Assembly (NCBI RefSeq): GCF_012516375.2
Contig: NZ_CP051204.2
Span: forward strand, 7,316,001 to 7,380,000
Reading direction: 5' to 3'
Origin: Chitinophaga oryzae
GTDB taxonomy: Bacteria; Bacteroidota; Bacteroidia; Chitinophagales; Chitinophagaceae
Length of the DNA stretch: 64,000 nt
Below, piece by piece: positions 25,837 through 35,841 of this stretch. The number at the start of each line of letters is the position of its first letter. Positions within the stretch are counted from its first letter, which is position 1. The translations under genes and the position numbers were made by a program. Below the pieces are notes generated by a model. The model was not told where the DNA came from and ran no database searches. It saw nothing but the letters and a program-made list of their open reading frames with translations.

Positions 25837-28800
25837 TCAAATTTCAGATCCAGACCCAGGCCACGCAGCTCATGGATCAATACGTTGAAGGATTCAGGCA
25901 CACCGGCTTTCGGGATGTTGTCACCTTTCACGATAGATTCATATGCTTTGGCACGGCCAACGATATCATCGGATTTGATGGTAAGCAGTTCCTGCAGAAT
26001 GTTGGCTGCACCGTAAGCTTCCAGTGCCCACACCTCCATCTCACCAAAACGCTGACCACCAAACTGGGCTTTACCACCCAGCGGCTGTTGCGTGATGAGG
26101 CTGTACGGTCCGATAGAACGGGCGTGCATTTTGTCGTCCACCATGTGGCTCAGTTTGAGCATGTAGATCACACCCACGGTTGCTTTCTGGTGGAAGCGGT
26201 CGCCGGTTTCACCATCATACAGATAAGTGTGGCCAAAGCTCGGCAGTCCTGCGTCGTTGATATATTTGGCTATTTCTTCGGTAGTAGCACCGTCAAAGAT
26301 CGGGGTAGCGAAACGTACGCCCAATTTCAGACCGGCCCAGCCCAGTACGGTTTCGTAGATCTGTCCGAGGTTCATACGGGAAGGTACGCCCAGCGGGTTC
26401 AGTACGATGTCCAGCGGTGTACCGTCTTCCAGGAACGGCATGTCTTCGTCACGCACGATCTTGGCAACGATACCCTTGTTACCGTGGCGGCCCGCCATCT
26501 TATCCCCTACTTTCAGCTTACGTTTGCTGGCCAGGTAAACCTTCGCCAGTTTCAGTACGCCGGCAGGCAGTTCGTCACCGATGGAGATGTTGAATTTCTC
26601 ACGTTTGTAACGGCCCAGCTCTTCGTTGTACTTGATGTTGTAGTTGTGCAGCAGGGTGTTGATCTGGTCGTTGGTCACCTCGTCGGTAGTCCAGCCCAGC
26701 GGGTTCACGTTCATGAAATCAACGTTCACCAGGTTTTTCTGGGAGAACTTGGAACCTTTGGAGATCAGCACTTCACCGTAAGTGTTGGTAACGCCCTGGG
26801 ACACCTTGTCTTTCAGCAATACCAGCAGTTTGCCCATCAGCACTTCCAGCAGGTCCTCTGTATTTTTCTGGTGTATTTTCTCCAGTTTCTCAATCGCCGC
26901 TTTTTCACGGGTCTTGGAGTTTTTATCTTTCTTAGCGCGGCTGAACAGCTTCTTGTCGATCACCACGCCTTCTGTGGACGGAGGTGCTTTCAGGGAAGCG
27001 TCTTTCGCATCGGATGCCTTGTCACCGAAGATCGCTCTGAGGAGTTTTTCTTCTGGAGAAGGATCAGATTCACCACGCGGTGTGATTTTACCGATCAGGA
27101 TGTCACCTTCCTTGATGTGGGCGCCCACACGGATGATACCGTTCTGGTCGAGGTCTTTGGTAGCCTCTTCGCTCACGTTCGGGATATCCGGGGTCAGTTC
27201 TTCTTCACCCAGTTTGGTGTCACGTACTTCCAGTTCGTATTCGTCGATGTGGATGGAGGTAAAGAGGTCTTCACGTGCCACACGCTCAGAGATTACGATC
27301 GCATCCTCAAAGTTGTAACCTTTCCAAGGCATGAACGCCACTTTCATGTTACGGCCCAGCGCCAGTTCACCACCGCGGGTTGCGTAACCTTCCGTGAGGA
27401 AGTCGCCTATTTCCACGCGCTGGCCTTTCTTCACGCAAGGTCTGAGGTTGATACAGGTGCTCTGGTTCGTTTTAACGAATTTGGTCAGGTTATAGATCAC
27501 CAGGTCGTCTTCGAAGCTCACCAGTTTCTGCAGCTCGTCACGCTCGTAACGAACATGGATTTCCTTGGCGTCCACGAATTCGATCACGCCTTTGCCTTCT
27601 GCGGTGATCTGCAGGCGGGAGTCGCGTGCAGCCTTTGCTTCGAGGCCGGTGCCCACGATAGGTACTTCCGGGTTCAGCAGCGGCACAGCCTGACGTTGCA
27701 TGTTTGATCCCATCAACGCACGGTTGGCGTCATCATGTTCGAGGAACGGAATCAAAGAAGCACTCAGACCTACGATCTGGTTAGGCGCTACGTCCATGAA
27801 CTCCACTTCCTGTTTGTCCAGGATCGGGAAGTCGCCGGTTTCGCGGGATTTTACTTTATCGTTGAGGAAGTTGCCTTTGTCATCGAGCGGAGCGTTGGCC
27901 TGTGCGATCTTCACGGTATCTTCTTCTTCAGCGCTCAGGAACTCTACTTTCACCATGTCTACCTTGCCCGCGTTTACTTTACGGTAAGGAGTTTCGATGA
28001 AGCCCATTTCGTTCACCTTCGCGTGTACGCAAAGGGTGGAAATCAGACCGATGTTCGGGCCTTCCGGTGTTTCGATGGTACACAGACGGCCGTAGTGGCT
28101 GTAGTGAACGTCACGCACCTCAAAGCCTGCTCTTTCACGGCTCAGACCACCGGGACCGAGAGCGGAGATACGGCGCTTGTGCGTGATCTCAGACAGCGGG
28201 TTGGTTTGGTCGAGGAACTGTGACAGCTGGGAGGTACCGAAGAAGGAGTTGATCACGGAAGACAGGGTCCTCGCATTGATCAGGTCTACCGGCGTAAACA
28301 CCTCGTTGTCGCGTACGTTCATACGTTCGCGGATGGTACGGGCCATACGGGCCAGACCTACGCCGAACTGAGCGTACAGCTGTTCGCCCACGGTACGTAC
28401 ACGACGGTTGCTCAGGTGATCGATATCGTCGATCTCAGCTTTACCGTTGGTGAGCTGTACCAGGTATTTGATGATGGAAATGATGTCGTCTTTCGTCAGC
28501 ACTTTCATGTCCAGCGGGGTAGACAGACCCAGTTTCCGGTTGATTTTGTAACGGCCTACGTCTCCGAGGTCATAACGTTTGTCGGAGAAGAATAATTTAT
28601 CGATGATACCCCTTGCTGTTTCATCATCCGGCGCATCGGCACCGCGCAGCTGGCGGTAGATATGCTGAACGGCTTCCAGCTCGGAGTTGGATGTATCCTT
28701 GTTTAATGTGTTGTAGATGATGGAGAAATCGCCGCTCACCTCTTCTTTCTGTACGAATACGCTCTTCAGACCCATATCAACGATGGTCTCAATGTTCGCT

Positions 28801-29642
28801 TCGTCCAGGATGCTGTCACGCTCGAGCATAATCTCGTTACGCTCGATACTTACCACTTCACCGGTGTCCTCATCCACGAAGTCTTCCACCCAGCTTCTTA
28901 AAACACGGGCAGCCAGCTTTTTGCCGGCGTATTTATCAAGACTTTTCTTGTCTGCTTTTACTTCATCAGCCATACCAAACAGCTGCAGGATGTCCTTATC
29001 GGTTTCATAACCGATGGCACGCAGCAGGGTGGTAACAGGGAATTTCTTCTTACGGTCAATGTAAGCATACATCACGTTGTTGATGTCGGTTGCAAACTCC
29101 ATCCAGGCCCCTTTGAACGGGATCACTCTTGCAGAGTAGATCTTGGTTCCGTTCGGGTGAACAGATTGACCAAAGAATACACCAGGAGAGCGGTGCAGCT
29201 GGGATACAACTACGCGCTCAGCACCATTAATAACGAAAGTACCTCTTGGGGTCATGTAGGGAATGTTACCTAAGAACACGTCCTGCACAATAGTCTGGAA
29301 ATCCACATGCTCCTCATCATTACAGCTGAGGCGCAGTTTCGCCTTCAACGGTACGGAATAGGTAAGCCCACGTTCAATACACTCCTCAATGGTATAGCGC
29401 GGAGGGTCTACGAAATAATCAAGGAACTCCAGATTGAAGATATTGCGGGTATCTGTAATCGGGAAGTTCTCCTTAAATACTTTAAAAAGGCCTTCGTTAT
29501 TTCGTTTGTCTGGTGTGGTTTCTAATTGGAAGAAATCCTTGAAAGATTGGATTTGGATAGCCAACAGATCCGGTGTCTCAGTAACTTGTTTGATCTTTCC
29601 AAAATTTACTCTTTCGCTTGTTTGGGCTTTTTTTAGAGACAT
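25833..29642 (-). CDS. rpoB: DNA-directed RNA polymerase subunit beta
   Basis: 1269 residues beginning [15 protein letters not shown]. Recognisable parts: the rifampicin-pocket region [32 protein letters not shown], the fork/link motif [23 protein letters not shown], and the C-terminal clamp motif [19 protein letters not shown]. The rifampicin-pocket residues look wild-type. It is co-transcribed with rplKAJL upstream and rpoC downstream; the 220-bp gap to rplL contains a strong hairpin. Confidence 0.99.
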   Translation of the reverse strand: MSLKKAQTSERVNFGKIKQVTETPDLLAIQIQSFKDFFQLETTPDKRNNEGLFKVFKENFPITDTRNIFNLEFLDYFVDPPRYTIEECIERGLTYSVPLKAKLRLSCNDEEHVDFQTIVQDVFLGNIPYMTPRGTFVINGAERVVVSQLHRSPGVFFGQSVHPNGTKIYSARVIPFKGAWMEFATDINNVMYAYIDRKKKFPVTTLLRAIGYETDKDILQLFGMADEVKADKKSLDKYAGKKLAARVLRSWVEDFVDEDTGEVVSIERNEIMLERDSILDEANIETIVDMGLKSVFVQKEEVSGDFSIIYNTLNKDTSNSELEAVQHIYRQLRGADAPDDETARGIIDKLFFSDKRYDLGDVGRYKINRKLGLSTPLDMKVLTKDDIISIIKYLVQLTNGKAEIDDIDHLSNRRVRTVGEQLYAQFGVGLARMARTIRERMNVRDNEVFTPVDLINARTLSSVINSFFGTSQLSQFLDQTNPLSEITHKRRISALGPGGLSRERAGFEVRDVHYSHYGRLCTIETPEGPNIGLISTLCVHAKVNEMGFIETPYRKVNAGKVDMVKVEFLSAEEEDTVKIAQANAPLDDKGNFLNDKVKSRETGDFPILDKQEVEFMDVAPNQIVGLSASLIPFLEHDDANRALMGSNMQRQAVPLLNPEVPIVGTGLEAKAARDSRLQITAEGKGVIEFVDAKEIHVRYERDELQKLVSFEDDLVIYNLTKFVKTNQSTCINLRPCVKKGQRVEIGDFLTEGYATRGGELALGRNMKVAFMPWKGYNFEDAIVISERVAREDLFTSIHIDEYELEVRDTKLGEEELTPDIPNVSEEATKDLDQNGIIRVGAHIKEGDILIGKITPRGESDPSPEEKLLRAIFGDKASDAKDASLKAPPSTEGVVIDKKLFSRAKKDKNSKTREKAAIEKLEKIHQKNTEDLLEVLMGKLLVLLKDKVSQGVTNTYGEVLISKGSKFSQKNLVNVDFMNVNPLGWTTDEVTNDQINTLLHNYNIKYNEELGRYKREKFNISIGDELPAGVLKLAKVYLASKRKLKVGDKMAGRHGNKGIVAKIVRDEDMPFLEDGTPLDIVLNPLGVPSRMNLGQIYETVLGWAGLKLGVRFATPIFDGATTEEIAKYINDAGLPSFGHTYLYDGETGDRFHQKATVGVIYMLKLSHMVDDKMHARSIGPYSLITQQPLGGKAQFGGQRFGEMEVWALEAYGAANILQELLTIKSDDIVGRAKAYESIVKGDNIPKAGVPESFNVLIHELRGLGLDLKFD

Positions 29643-29806
29643 ATTCGAAGTTAGCAGTTATATGACTTTGTAAGAATTAGGGAAATTAAGATTTCTTTGC
29701 CAATATCCATCCTGATTTTAACGATGCCTTCTGCACATGGTCAAAGTCACCCTGGGTGATTCCCCGTTTTGACTCTCTGAAAAAGACACTTTCCCAAAGG
29801 GAATAA

Positions 29807-29835
29807 GGCCAAAAGTACCATGGGCACTTTTGACC
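29807..29835 (-). promoter_or_regulatory. Hairpin in the rplL-rpoB spacer
   Basis: GGTCAAAAGT and ACTTTTGGCC on the minus strand pair around a short loop. No T tract follows, so it is not a simple terminator; it may be an mRNA processing or attenuation site, as is known at this position in other bacteria. That role is inference from position. Confidence 0.45.
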
Positions 29836-29862
29836 TTTAAAAGATGTATACTAAGCAAAGAA

Positions 29863-30234
29863 TTACTGAATTTCAACTTCAGCACCTGCTTCAGTCAGCT
29901 TAGCTTTCAGATCTTCAGCTTCTGCTTTGCTAACGCCTTCTTTCACAGATTTAGGAGCGCCGTCAACCAGTTCTTTCGCTTCTTTCAGACCCAGACCGGT
30001 CAGGTCTTTTACAACCTTAACAACGTTCAGTTTGGATGCACCTGCGGATTTCAGAACTACGTTGAAAGCAGTTTTTTCTTCAGCAGCAGGAGCGCCGTCG
30101 CCACCGCCGGAAACTACAACAGCAGCAGCTGCTGGTTCAATGCCGTACTCGTTTTTCAGTACGTCTGCGAGTTCTTGTACTTCCTTAACAGTTAAACCTA
30201 CTAATTGTTCGGCTAATGCTTTTACGTCTGCCAT
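29863..30234 (-). CDS. rplL: 50S ribosomal protein L7/L12
   Basis: 123 residues: an N-terminal dimerisation part ([19 protein letters not shown]), an Ala/Gly-rich hinge (about 36-50) and a C-terminal domain with [21 protein letters not shown] and [17 protein letters not shown], which recruits translation factors. It forms the ribosomal stalk with L10, encoded just upstream. Length and motifs are normal. Confidence 0.98.
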   Translation of the reverse strand: MADVKALAEQLVGLTVKEVQELADVLKNEYGIEPAAAAVVVSGGGDGAPAAEEKTAFNVVLKSAGASKLNVVKVVKDLTGLGLKEAKELVDGAPKSVKEGVSKAEAEDLKAKLTEAGAEVEIQ

Positions 30235-30305
30235 TTTATAATGTTTTAATGTAATGTTTGTAATGTTTGTTAATTATATTGTGACTTGGAAGCCATTGTT
30301 ATGTA

Positions 30306-30388
30306 GGAATTTTCTGATTTTCGGATTTTTTGATTTAAACGGAGGAATAAATTCCAAAATTTCTAAATCCGTAAATCCACAAATTCCA
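30306..30388. repeat. Octad inverted repeats between rplJ and rplL
   Basis: 30306-30336 carries octads close to GATTTTCG; 30350-30388 carries the inverse (AAATTCCA, AAATCCGT, AAATCCAC, AAATTCCA). The arrays face each other within the 155-bp spacer and could pair in the operon mRNA. Confidence 0.7.
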
Positions 30389-30389
30389 A

Positions 30390-30917
30390 TTATTCTGCAG
30401 CAGGAGCTTCTTCCACTGCGCCTTCTTTCTTGCCTTTTTCCAGCAAAGCAGCGATAACGCGTTTTGCAGGAGATTGCAGCAGACCGATAACTTCGCCAAT
30501 GAGCTCGTTTTTGGTCTTGATGTTGGTCAGGGCAGTCAGCTGGTTGTCGCCGATGAAGATTTCGTCAGCTACGAACGCTGCTTTCAGTACTGGTTTTTCC
30601 AGTTTAGCGTTTGCTTTACGGAAGCTGGAGATGATCAGGGCCGGCTCTTTCGGGCTGTCAGAGAACATCAGGGCAGTTACACCGTGCAGTGCATCAAAAA
30701 TACCTGCATATTTCTCGCTGTCCAGAGATTCCAGTGCTTTGCGGATCAGGGTGTTTTTAGCCACCTTCATTTCCACCTGCTTGTCAAAGCAAGTCTTCCT
30801 CAGGTCGTTAACCTGCGCTACCGTTAATGATTCGGTGTTAGTGATGTAGAAGTTGTTATATTGAGAGAACTTACTTTTCAGCAGTTCGATCACTTCATTT
30901 TTTTGATCTTTATTCAT
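30390..30917 (-). CDS. rplJ: 50S ribosomal protein L10
   Basis: 175 residues beginning MNKDQKNEVIELLKSKFSQY, with the L10 features NLRKTCFDKQVEMKVAKNTLIRKAL type (DLRKTCFDKQ and VAKNTLIRKAL, about 39-65) and a C-terminal helix that carries L12 dimers. It anchors the stalk at the base of the factor-binding site. Here it lies between rplA and rplL; the acidic tail EEAPAAE is common in the phylum. Confidence 0.97.
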   Translation of the reverse strand: MNKDQKNEVIELLKSKFSQYNNFYITNTESLTVAQVNDLRKTCFDKQVEMKVAKNTLIRKALESLDSEKYAGIFDALHGVTALMFSDSPKEPALIISSFRKANAKLEKPVLKAAFVADEIFIGDNQLTALTNIKTKNELIGEVIGLLQSPAKRVIAALLEKGKKEGAVEEAPAAE

Positions 30918-30974
30918 ATTTTACCGTTTGTAGCAAGCCCCTCCTTGCAGATAAGGCTACACACGCGTGATCAA

Positions 30975-31664
30975 TTAGTTTTGAACAGATTTAGTGTCGA
31001 TGGCGATACCAGGGCTCATAGTAGAAGCCATGGACAGACCTTTCAGGTAAGTGCCTTTTGCAGTAGCCGGTTTCAGCTTGATGATAGCATTGATCAGCTC
31101 CTGAGAGTTCTGTTCGATTTTATCAGCAGCAAAAGATACGCGACCGATAGAAGCGTGGATGATACCAGCTTTATCTACCTTGAAGGTAATTTTACCACCT
31201 TTCACCTCGTTCACAGCAGCAGCTACGTCGTTGGTAACAGTACCGGTTTTCGGGTTCGGCATCAGGTTGCGGGGACCCAGGATTTTACCCAGTTTACCGA
31301 TTTTAGGCATTACAGCCGGAGTAGCGATGATCACATCGATCTCAGTCCAGCCAGCTTCAATCTTCTGGATAAACTCGTCCAAACCAACGAAATCAGCACC
31401 AGCTTCTTTAGCGGCAGCTTCTTTGTCAGGTGTGCAGAGCACTAAAACTTTCTTTGTTTTACCAGTACCGTGGGGAAGCGTTACGGAACCACGGATAGCC
31501 TGGTCAGCTTTCTTAGGATCAACGCCTAAGCGGATATGTATATCGACAGAACTGTCGAATTTAGTGCAGTTGATATCCTTTACCAGTGCAGAGGCTTCTT
31601 TCAGCGAATACGCCTTGTTTTTATCAACTTTAGCCTGCGCTACTTTTCTCTTTTTAGTTGCCAT
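30975..31664 (-). CDS. rplA: 50S ribosomal protein L1
   Basis: I choose ATG 31664 (229 residues, [19 protein letters not shown]) over a TTG two codons upstream. Motifs include [20 protein letters not shown] and the L1 signature [17 protein letters not shown] (about 115-135). It binds 23S rRNA at the mobile L1 stalk and, in many bacteria, represses its own operon by binding the L11 leader. It follows rplK by 43 bp. Confidence 0.97.
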   Translation of the reverse strand: MATKKRKVAQAKVDKNKAYSLKEASALVKDINCTKFDSSVDIHIRLGVDPKKADQAIRGSVTLPHGTGKTKKVLVLCTPDKEAAAKEAGADFVGLDEFIQKIEAGWTEIDVIIATPAVMPKIGKLGKILGPRNLMPNPKTGTVTNDVAAAVNEVKGGKITFKVDKAGIIHASIGRVSFAADKIEQNSQELINAIIKLKPATAKGTYLKGLSMASTMSPGIAIDTKSVQN

Positions 31665-31707
31665 TGTCAAAATGATTTAAAGTTCCTGCCTTAACAGGGT
31701 GAACCAA

Positions 31708-32151
31708 TTAGTTTTCCCAGGGAGCTTTACCTTCAACAGTAATACCCATGCTACGGGCAGTACCAGCTACCATTTTCATAGCGCTGTTCAGTGTGAAGCA
31801 GTTCAGGTCAGGCATTTTATCCTGCGCGATAGCTTCCACCTGTGCCCAGGTCACTTTACCCACCTTGTTACGGTTAGGCTCTTTAGAACCACCTTGAATT
31901 TTAGCAGCTTCCAGCAGCTGTACCGGTGCCGGAGGAGTCTTAATTACAAAGTCAAATGATTTGTCAGTGTAAACAGTCAGCAATACAGGCAATACTTTAC
32001 CCATTTTATCCTGGGTGCGGGCATTGAACTGTTTGCAGAACTCCATGATGTTCACACCTTTGGAACCCAGTGCAGGACCAATCGGAGGTGCAGGGTTGGC
32101 CTGGCCGCCTTTCACCTGCAATTTCACGTACGTTGCGATCTCTTTTGCCAT
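31708..32151 (-). CDS. rplK: 50S ribosomal protein L11
   Basis: 147 residues beginning [20 protein letters not shown], with [23 protein letters not shown] in the N-terminal domain and [12 protein letters not shown] at the end. It binds the GTPase-associated centre of 23S rRNA. It is the first gene of a separately promoted operon here: a TTTG-N19-TACCTTTG promoter lies about 92-122 bp upstream and a terminator separates it from nusG. Confidence 0.98.
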   Translation of the reverse strand: MAKEIATYVKLQVKGGQANPAPPIGPALGSKGVNIMEFCKQFNARTQDKMGKVLPVLLTVYTDKSFDFVIKTPPAPVQLLEAAKIQGGSKEPNRNKVGKVTWAQVEAIAQDKMPDLNCFTLNSAMKMVAGTARSMGITVEGKAPWEN

Positions 32152-32242
32152 TTCTTATGTGTTTAATTTGGTTAAAACGTCCTCTGCCGTACAGAGAACT
32201 CCCAAAACTAAAAGGAACTGAAATAACCTTTTAAAGGGGATG

Positions 32243-32273
32243 CAAAGGTAAATAATAATATCAAAATGCCAAA
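32243..32273 (-). promoter_or_regulatory. Promoter of the rplK-rpoC operon
   Basis: On the minus strand TTTG (32270-32273) is followed after exactly 19 bp by TACCTTTG (32243-32250), a full match to the Bacteroidota housekeeping promoter. It predicts a leader of about 85 nt before rplK, room for an L1-type feedback site. Confidence 0.85.
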
Positions 32274-32380
32274 AAGTATTTGAATTTGGGCATTCTTTTT
32301 GCTACCAGTCACCTTTTTTTTACAAATCCATTGCATTCCCGTTAAAAAACCTTATAATCCGGAGAAATGCAAAAGTACAG

Positions 32381-32658
32381 CTAAAACCCCACTTTATAAA
32401 AAAGTGACTTCCGGAACATCTTCCCCGTCTTAATATATTTTGCCGCAAAAGCCTGCTCATCGGCAATGCGCTGCTTCAGCTGCGTATTGGCCTCCAGCAC
32501 CTCCTGCAATAACCCGGCGGTTGTCCGGGTCTGTCACCCTCAGCGGCCCGTGCCCTCCTCTCCACTTCGTCCAACTGCCGCGACATCCCGTTCACCCATT
32601 CCCCGGAGGCAGACAGCAGGAAGAGGCAGCCGGCCACGCCGCAAAGCAATTTTCTCAT
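32381..32658 (-). pseudogene. Decayed small secreted coiled-coil gene between nusG and rplK
   Basis: ATG 32658 opens MRKLLCGVAGCLFLLSASG, a signal peptide, followed by a charged helix (SRQLDEVERRARAAE). The frame then becomes out-of-frame Pro/Cys-rich and stops at 32476. A natural-looking continuation, LLQEVLEANTQLKQRI followed by AAKYIKTGKMFRKSLFYKVGF, appears in another frame up to the stop at 32381. This suggests one or two frameshifts near 32520-32545 in an originally 92-95-residue protein. I recognise no family. Confidence 0.5.
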
Positions 32659-32776
32659 TTTGTTATTTTATGATTGGGTTTCGGGATATTGGCCTTTGAC
32701 AATGGGTATATAATATTAGACGTGGCTCAGAAAGCCATCCCTCTAAAAATATCAAAAATAAACAACTATCAAAATA

Positions 32777-32806
32777 AAAAAGCGCTCCGGAGTGCGGAGC
32801 GCTTTT
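32777..32806 (-). terminator. Terminator after nusG
   Basis: Arms AAAAAGCGCTCCG/CGGAGCGCTTTTT with further T on the minus strand, about 21 bases past the nusG stop. It splits the classical secE-nusG-rplK operon in two. Confidence 0.85.
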
Positions 32807-32827
32807 TGTAATTATTTGATACCGTAA

Positions 32828-33394
32828 CTAGGCTAATTTTTCCACCTGCATGAAGTTCAGTTCCACAGGGGTGGCGCGGCCAAAGATTTTCACGGTTACT
32901 TTCAGTTTCTTTTTGTCTTCGATCACTTCTTCGATGACACCGTTGAAATCGTTGAACGGTCCGTCGATGATCTTGATGGTTTCGCCGACGATGAAAGGTT
33001 CGCTCATGGTGAGTCCCTGATCGCTCAGTTCGTCTACTTTACCTAACATTTTGTTGACTTCGGCTTTACGGAGTGCAATGGGTTTTTCCTTGCCCAGGAA
33101 GTGAATAACGCCAGACACGTTACGGATGGCCTGGATCACTTCGTCGGTCATTTTACCATCGATGGCTTCAATCATCACATAACCGGGATAGAAGTTTTTC
33201 TCACGCATTACTTTTTTACCGGCCTGCACTTTATATACTTTTTCCACCGGGAGAAATACCTGTGTGATTACGTTACCCCAATCAGATCGGCGCACTTCAA
33301 TATCCAGGTATTCCTTCACTTTTTTTTCCTTGCCACTAACAACGCGGAGTACATACCACTTTGTTTCCTGCGCAGGAATATTGGTTGCATCCAT
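32828..33394 (-). CDS. nusG: Transcription termination/antitermination protein NusG
   Basis: 188 residues with an NGN domain (KWYVLRVVSGKEKKVKEYL; NFYPGYVMIEAI) and a C-terminal KOW domain (GETIKIIDGPFNDFNGVIEEV). It links RNA polymerase to Rho or the ribosome. The stretch RRSDWGNVITQVFLPVE is the form usual in the phylum. It starts 4 bp after the secE stop and is followed by a terminator. Confidence 0.98.
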   Translation of the reverse strand: MDATNIPAQETKWYVLRVVSGKEKKVKEYLDIEVRRSDWGNVITQVFLPVEKVYKVQAGKKVMREKNFYPGYVMIEAIDGKMTDEVIQAIRNVSGVIHFLGKEKPIALRKAEVNKMLGKVDELSDQGLTMSEPFIVGETIKIIDGPFNDFNGVIEEVIEDKKKLKVTVKIFGRATPVELNFMQVEKLA

Positions 33395-33398
33395 TTAT

Positions 33399-33596
33399 TT
33401 ATTTTTTGAATATTTCGTAATAGTGTGCTAACACAAAATTGGAAGCGGCGTCCATACCCCAAACCAGTGCTGTAACAAAGAGTGTTGCTATCAGCACTAT
33501 CATGGTAGAGGACTGCAGTTCCTGCCAGGTAGGCCAGGATACTTTGTAGACCAACTCATGATAAGACTCACGGAAGTAGTTTCTGATCTTATTCAT
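33399..33596 (-). CDS. secE: Preprotein translocase subunit SecE
   Basis: 65 residues: a short amphipathic helix (YFRESYHELVYKVSWPTWQEL, the conserved KVSWPT motif near 19-24) and a single TM helix (about 32-55). It clamps SecY in the translocon. Position before nusG is classical; tRNA-Trp lies just upstream. Confidence 0.97.
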   Translation of the reverse strand: MNKIRNYFRESYHELVYKVSWPTWQELQSSTMIVLIATLFVTALVWGMDAASNFVLAHYYEIFKK

Positions 33597-33638
33597 TCTG
33601 TAAAGTTAACGATTTATGGTCAATTGATTAAAGCCTAA

Positions 33639-33685
33639 AAATGGTTGAATTGTTCTATTTTTTAATAATAACAATTCAACCATTT
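33639..33685. repeat. 16-bp perfect inverted repeat between tRNA-Trp and secE
   Basis: Arms AAATGGTTGAATTGTT (33639-33654) and its exact complement (33670-33685) with a 15-base A/T loop. In the RNA it would form a long hairpin between the tRNA and secE, perhaps for processing. No adequate T tract follows to make it a terminator. Confidence 0.75.
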
Positions 33686-33697
33686 AATTAACCTTGG

Positions 33698-33768
33698 CAC
33701 GGGTACTAGGATTCGAACCCAGATCAAAGGTTTTGGAGACCCGTATGCTACCGTTGCACCATACCCGT
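33698..33768 (-). tRNA. tRNA-Trp (anticodon CCA)
   Basis: 71 nt, acceptor ACGGGTA/TACCCGT, anticodon loop CTCCAAA, T-arm with TTCGAAT; discriminator G. It lies between tuf and secE, as in several bacteria, and is probably processed from the tuf transcript. CCA is not fully encoded. Confidence 0.95.
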
Positions 33769-33772
33769 GTAT

Positions 33773-33853
33773 AAAGCCATTAGCTTTGAGCTTTCAGCAG
33801 TCAGCAAATATAATAATAAATCCTGACATTTAATAGCCGAAGCTAATGGCTTT
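33773..33853. repeat. Heptad AGC-type inverted repeat between tuf and tRNA-Trp
   Basis: Heptamers of the TNAGCNN type at 33779-33806 and a 14-bp perfect inverted pair AAAGCCATTAGCTT (33773-33786; 33840-33853). Same family as the rpoB-rpoC spacer repeat. Confidence 0.75.
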
Positions 33854-33870
33854 TAGTATTTTGGAAATAC

Positions 33871-35058
33871 TTATTTGATAATTTCAGTAACCTGACCGGC
33901 ACCTACTGTACGACCACCTTCACGGATAGCGAATTTCAGACCTTTGTCCATCGCGATCGGCTGGATCAGTTTTACAGTCAGGGTAACGTTATCACCAGGC
34001 ATTACCATTTCAACACCTGCAGGCAGTTCAACTTCACCGGTTACGTCAGTTGTACGGAAGTAGAACTGAGGACGGTATTTGTTGAAGAACGGAGTGTGAC
34101 GGCCACCTTCTTCTTTGCTCAGTACGTAAACTTCGCATTTGAATTCAGTGTGCGGAGTGATAGAGCCGGGTTTGCAGATAACCATACCACGACGGATCTG
34201 GTTTTTCTCAATACCGCGCAGCAGCAGACCAGCGTTGTCACCAGCTTCACCTTCGTCCAGGAGTTTTTTGAACATTTCAACACCTGTACAAGTAGATTTC
34301 AGGGGTTCTTCCTGCAGACCTACGATTTCAACGTTCTCACCAACTTTGATACGACCGCGTTCGATACGACCTGTAGCAACGGTACCACGACCTGTGATAG
34401 AGAATACGTCTTCTACGGACATCAGGAAGTCCTGATCAACCGGACGAGGAGGCAGCGGAATGTAAGTGTCAACAGCTTCCATCAGTTGCTCGATAGCGCC
34501 AACCCATTTTTCGTCACCAGCCAGTGCGCCGGTAGCAGAACCCTGGATTACAGGAACGTTGTCACCGTCGAAGCCGTTAGAGCTCAGCAGGTCACGGATT
34601 TCAATCTCAACCAGTTCCAGCAGTTCAGCGTCGTCAACCAGGTCAACTTTGTTCATGAACACTACGATACGAGGTACACCTACCTGGCGAGCCAGCAGGA
34701 TGTGCTCTCTGGTTTGTGGCATAGGACCGTCTGTAGCGGCAACCACCAGGATAGCACCGTCCATCTGGGCAGCACCGGTGATCATGTTTTTCACATAGTC
34801 AGCGTGACCAGGGCAGTCAACGTGAGCATAGTGACGGTTAGCTGTCTGATACTCTACGTGAGCTGTATTGATAGTGATACCTCTTTCTTTTTCTTCAGGA
34901 GCAGCATCGATCTCATCATAGCCTCTTTTCTCTGCCAGACCCTTGTTTGCCAAAATTGTGGTAATGGCAGCAGTCAAGGTAGTTTTACCGTGGTCCACGT
35001 GGCCGATGGTACCAATGTTTACGTGGGGTTTATCCCGCTTAAAGGTTTCTTTTGCCAT
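33871..35058 (-). CDS. tuf: Elongation factor Tu
   Basis: 395 residues, [29 protein letters not shown]-motifs: GHVDHGKT (P-loop), [12 protein letters not shown] (switch I), DCPGHADY (switch II) and NKVDLVDD; barrel domains 2 and 3 follow. It delivers aminoacyl-tRNA to the ribosome. It is preceded by a tRNA array and followed by tRNA-Trp-secE-nusG, an arrangement close to the tRNA-tufB-secE-nusG order of E. coli. No second tuf is in the window. Confidence 0.99.
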   Translation of the reverse strand: MAKETFKRDKPHVNIGTIGHVDHGKTTLTAAITTILANKGLAEKRGYDEIDAAPEEKERGITINTAHVEYQTANRHYAHVDCPGHADYVKNMITGAAQMDGAILVVAATDGPMPQTREHILLARQVGVPRIVVFMNKVDLVDDAELLELVEIEIRDLLSSNGFDGDNVPVIQGSATGALAGDEKWVGAIEQLMEAVDTYIPLPPRPVDQDFLMSVEDVFSITGRGTVATGRIERGRIKVGENVEIVGLQEEPLKSTCTGVEMFKKLLDEGEAGDNAGLLLRGIEKNQIRRGMVICKPGSITPHTEFKCEVYVLSKEEGGRHTPFFNKYRPQFYFRTTDVTGEVELPAGVEMVMPGDNVTLTVKLIQPIAMDKGLKFAIREGGRTVGAGQVTEIIK

Positions 35059-35132
35059 TGTATTTTCTTTTTAGATGGTTTGTAAAGATTGTATTGATAG
35101 TTGTTTTTAAAACACGGCTTTTTACAAACTTG

Positions 35133-35212
35133 TACCGCTGATGAGAATTGAACTCATGTCCTTCCCGATAAAGTAAAATTTGTGGGATGCTCTTCCATTG
35201 AGCTACAACGCT
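35133..35212 (-). other. tRNA-like element upstream of tuf
   Basis: The minus strand shows a near-tRNA: a 7-bp acceptor with a G-G mismatch at the second pair (AGCGTTG/CAGCGGT), a normal D-arm (GCTCAATGGAAGAGC) and a normal T-arm (ATGAG TTCAATT CTCAT). The anticodon arm is replaced by a TCCC/GGGA stem with about 17 unpaired or weakly paired A/T-rich bases, so there is no 7-base anticodon loop. It resembles the neighbouring tRNA-Thr(GGU) in its outer arms. It may be a tRNA pseudogene or a structure used for processing or control of the tuf mRNA. Confidence 0.55.
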
Positions 35213-35332
35213 AAGTTTATTTCGGAGTGCAGAATTAACAAATTCGAATCCGAAATCCGAATTTTATGGAGTGTATGTAGTGGCGAAGTGATATCACTGC
35301 GACCGCGATGCTTCTCTTCTAAAATTCAAAAG

Positions 35333-35404
<72 letters not shown>

Positions 35405-35419
35405 TTGAAATGATATGCG

Positions 35420-35492
35420 AGCGGGAGACGAGGTTCGAACCCGCGACCTACAGCTTGGAAGGCTGTCGCTCTACCAACTGAGCTACTCCCGC
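35420..35492 (-). tRNA. tRNA-Gly (anticodon UCC)
   Basis: 73 nt; acceptor GCGGGAG/CTCCCGC, with a G-T pair allowed inside, anticodon stem ACAGC/GCTGT around CTTCCAA (anticodon TCC), T-loop TTCGAAC. It is third in the tRNA array. Confidence 0.95.
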
Positions 35493-35682
35493 ATACCGGA
35501 CAAATCCAACACAGCAAGGTAATAACGCTGTATGAATCTTCCTGAATAAATTAAAGAACATAAAAGGCTGTTGTATCACAGGCGCCGGGAATTACTTTGT
35601 CTGTCAACCGAGAATTTGTTCTCACCTTCCACTCAACAACATTGTTCCGCCTCTGCTAGGGCAAAAGCGGAACAAGCCGTTT

Positions 35683-35768
35683 TGGTGGGCAGGATAGGAT
35701 TCGAACCTATGAAGTCGAAAGACAGCGGATTTACAGTCCGCCCCATTTGGCCGCTCTGGAACCTGCCC
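35683..35768 (-). tRNA. tRNA-Tyr (anticodon GUA) with encoded CCA
   Basis: 83 nt plus CCA. Acceptor GGGCAGG/CCTGCCC, anticodon loop CTGTAAA (anticodon GTA), a long class II variable arm and T-arm TTCGAAT. The discriminator A is followed by CCA in the genome, unlike the other tRNAs here. Just downstream (35642-35675) lies a 9-bp perfect inverted repeat, TTGTTCCGC/GCGGAACAA, possibly a processing stem. Confidence 0.95.
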
Positions 35769-35841
35769 GTTTTTGAAATTTCGAAATTTGGTTATTTTGA
35801 AATTTAAAAATTTAAAAATAGCTAAATATCAAAATTTGATG

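Noticed and set aside
25872..27707. 611-codon open frame opposite rpoB
   Set aside because: A codon-bias shadow of rpoB; no start signal, no domain and low-complexity composition.
35642..35675. Terminator inside the tRNA array
   Set aside because: A 9-bp inverted repeat exists but no T tract follows on the minus strand, and the downstream tRNAs lack another promoter, so read-through is expected.
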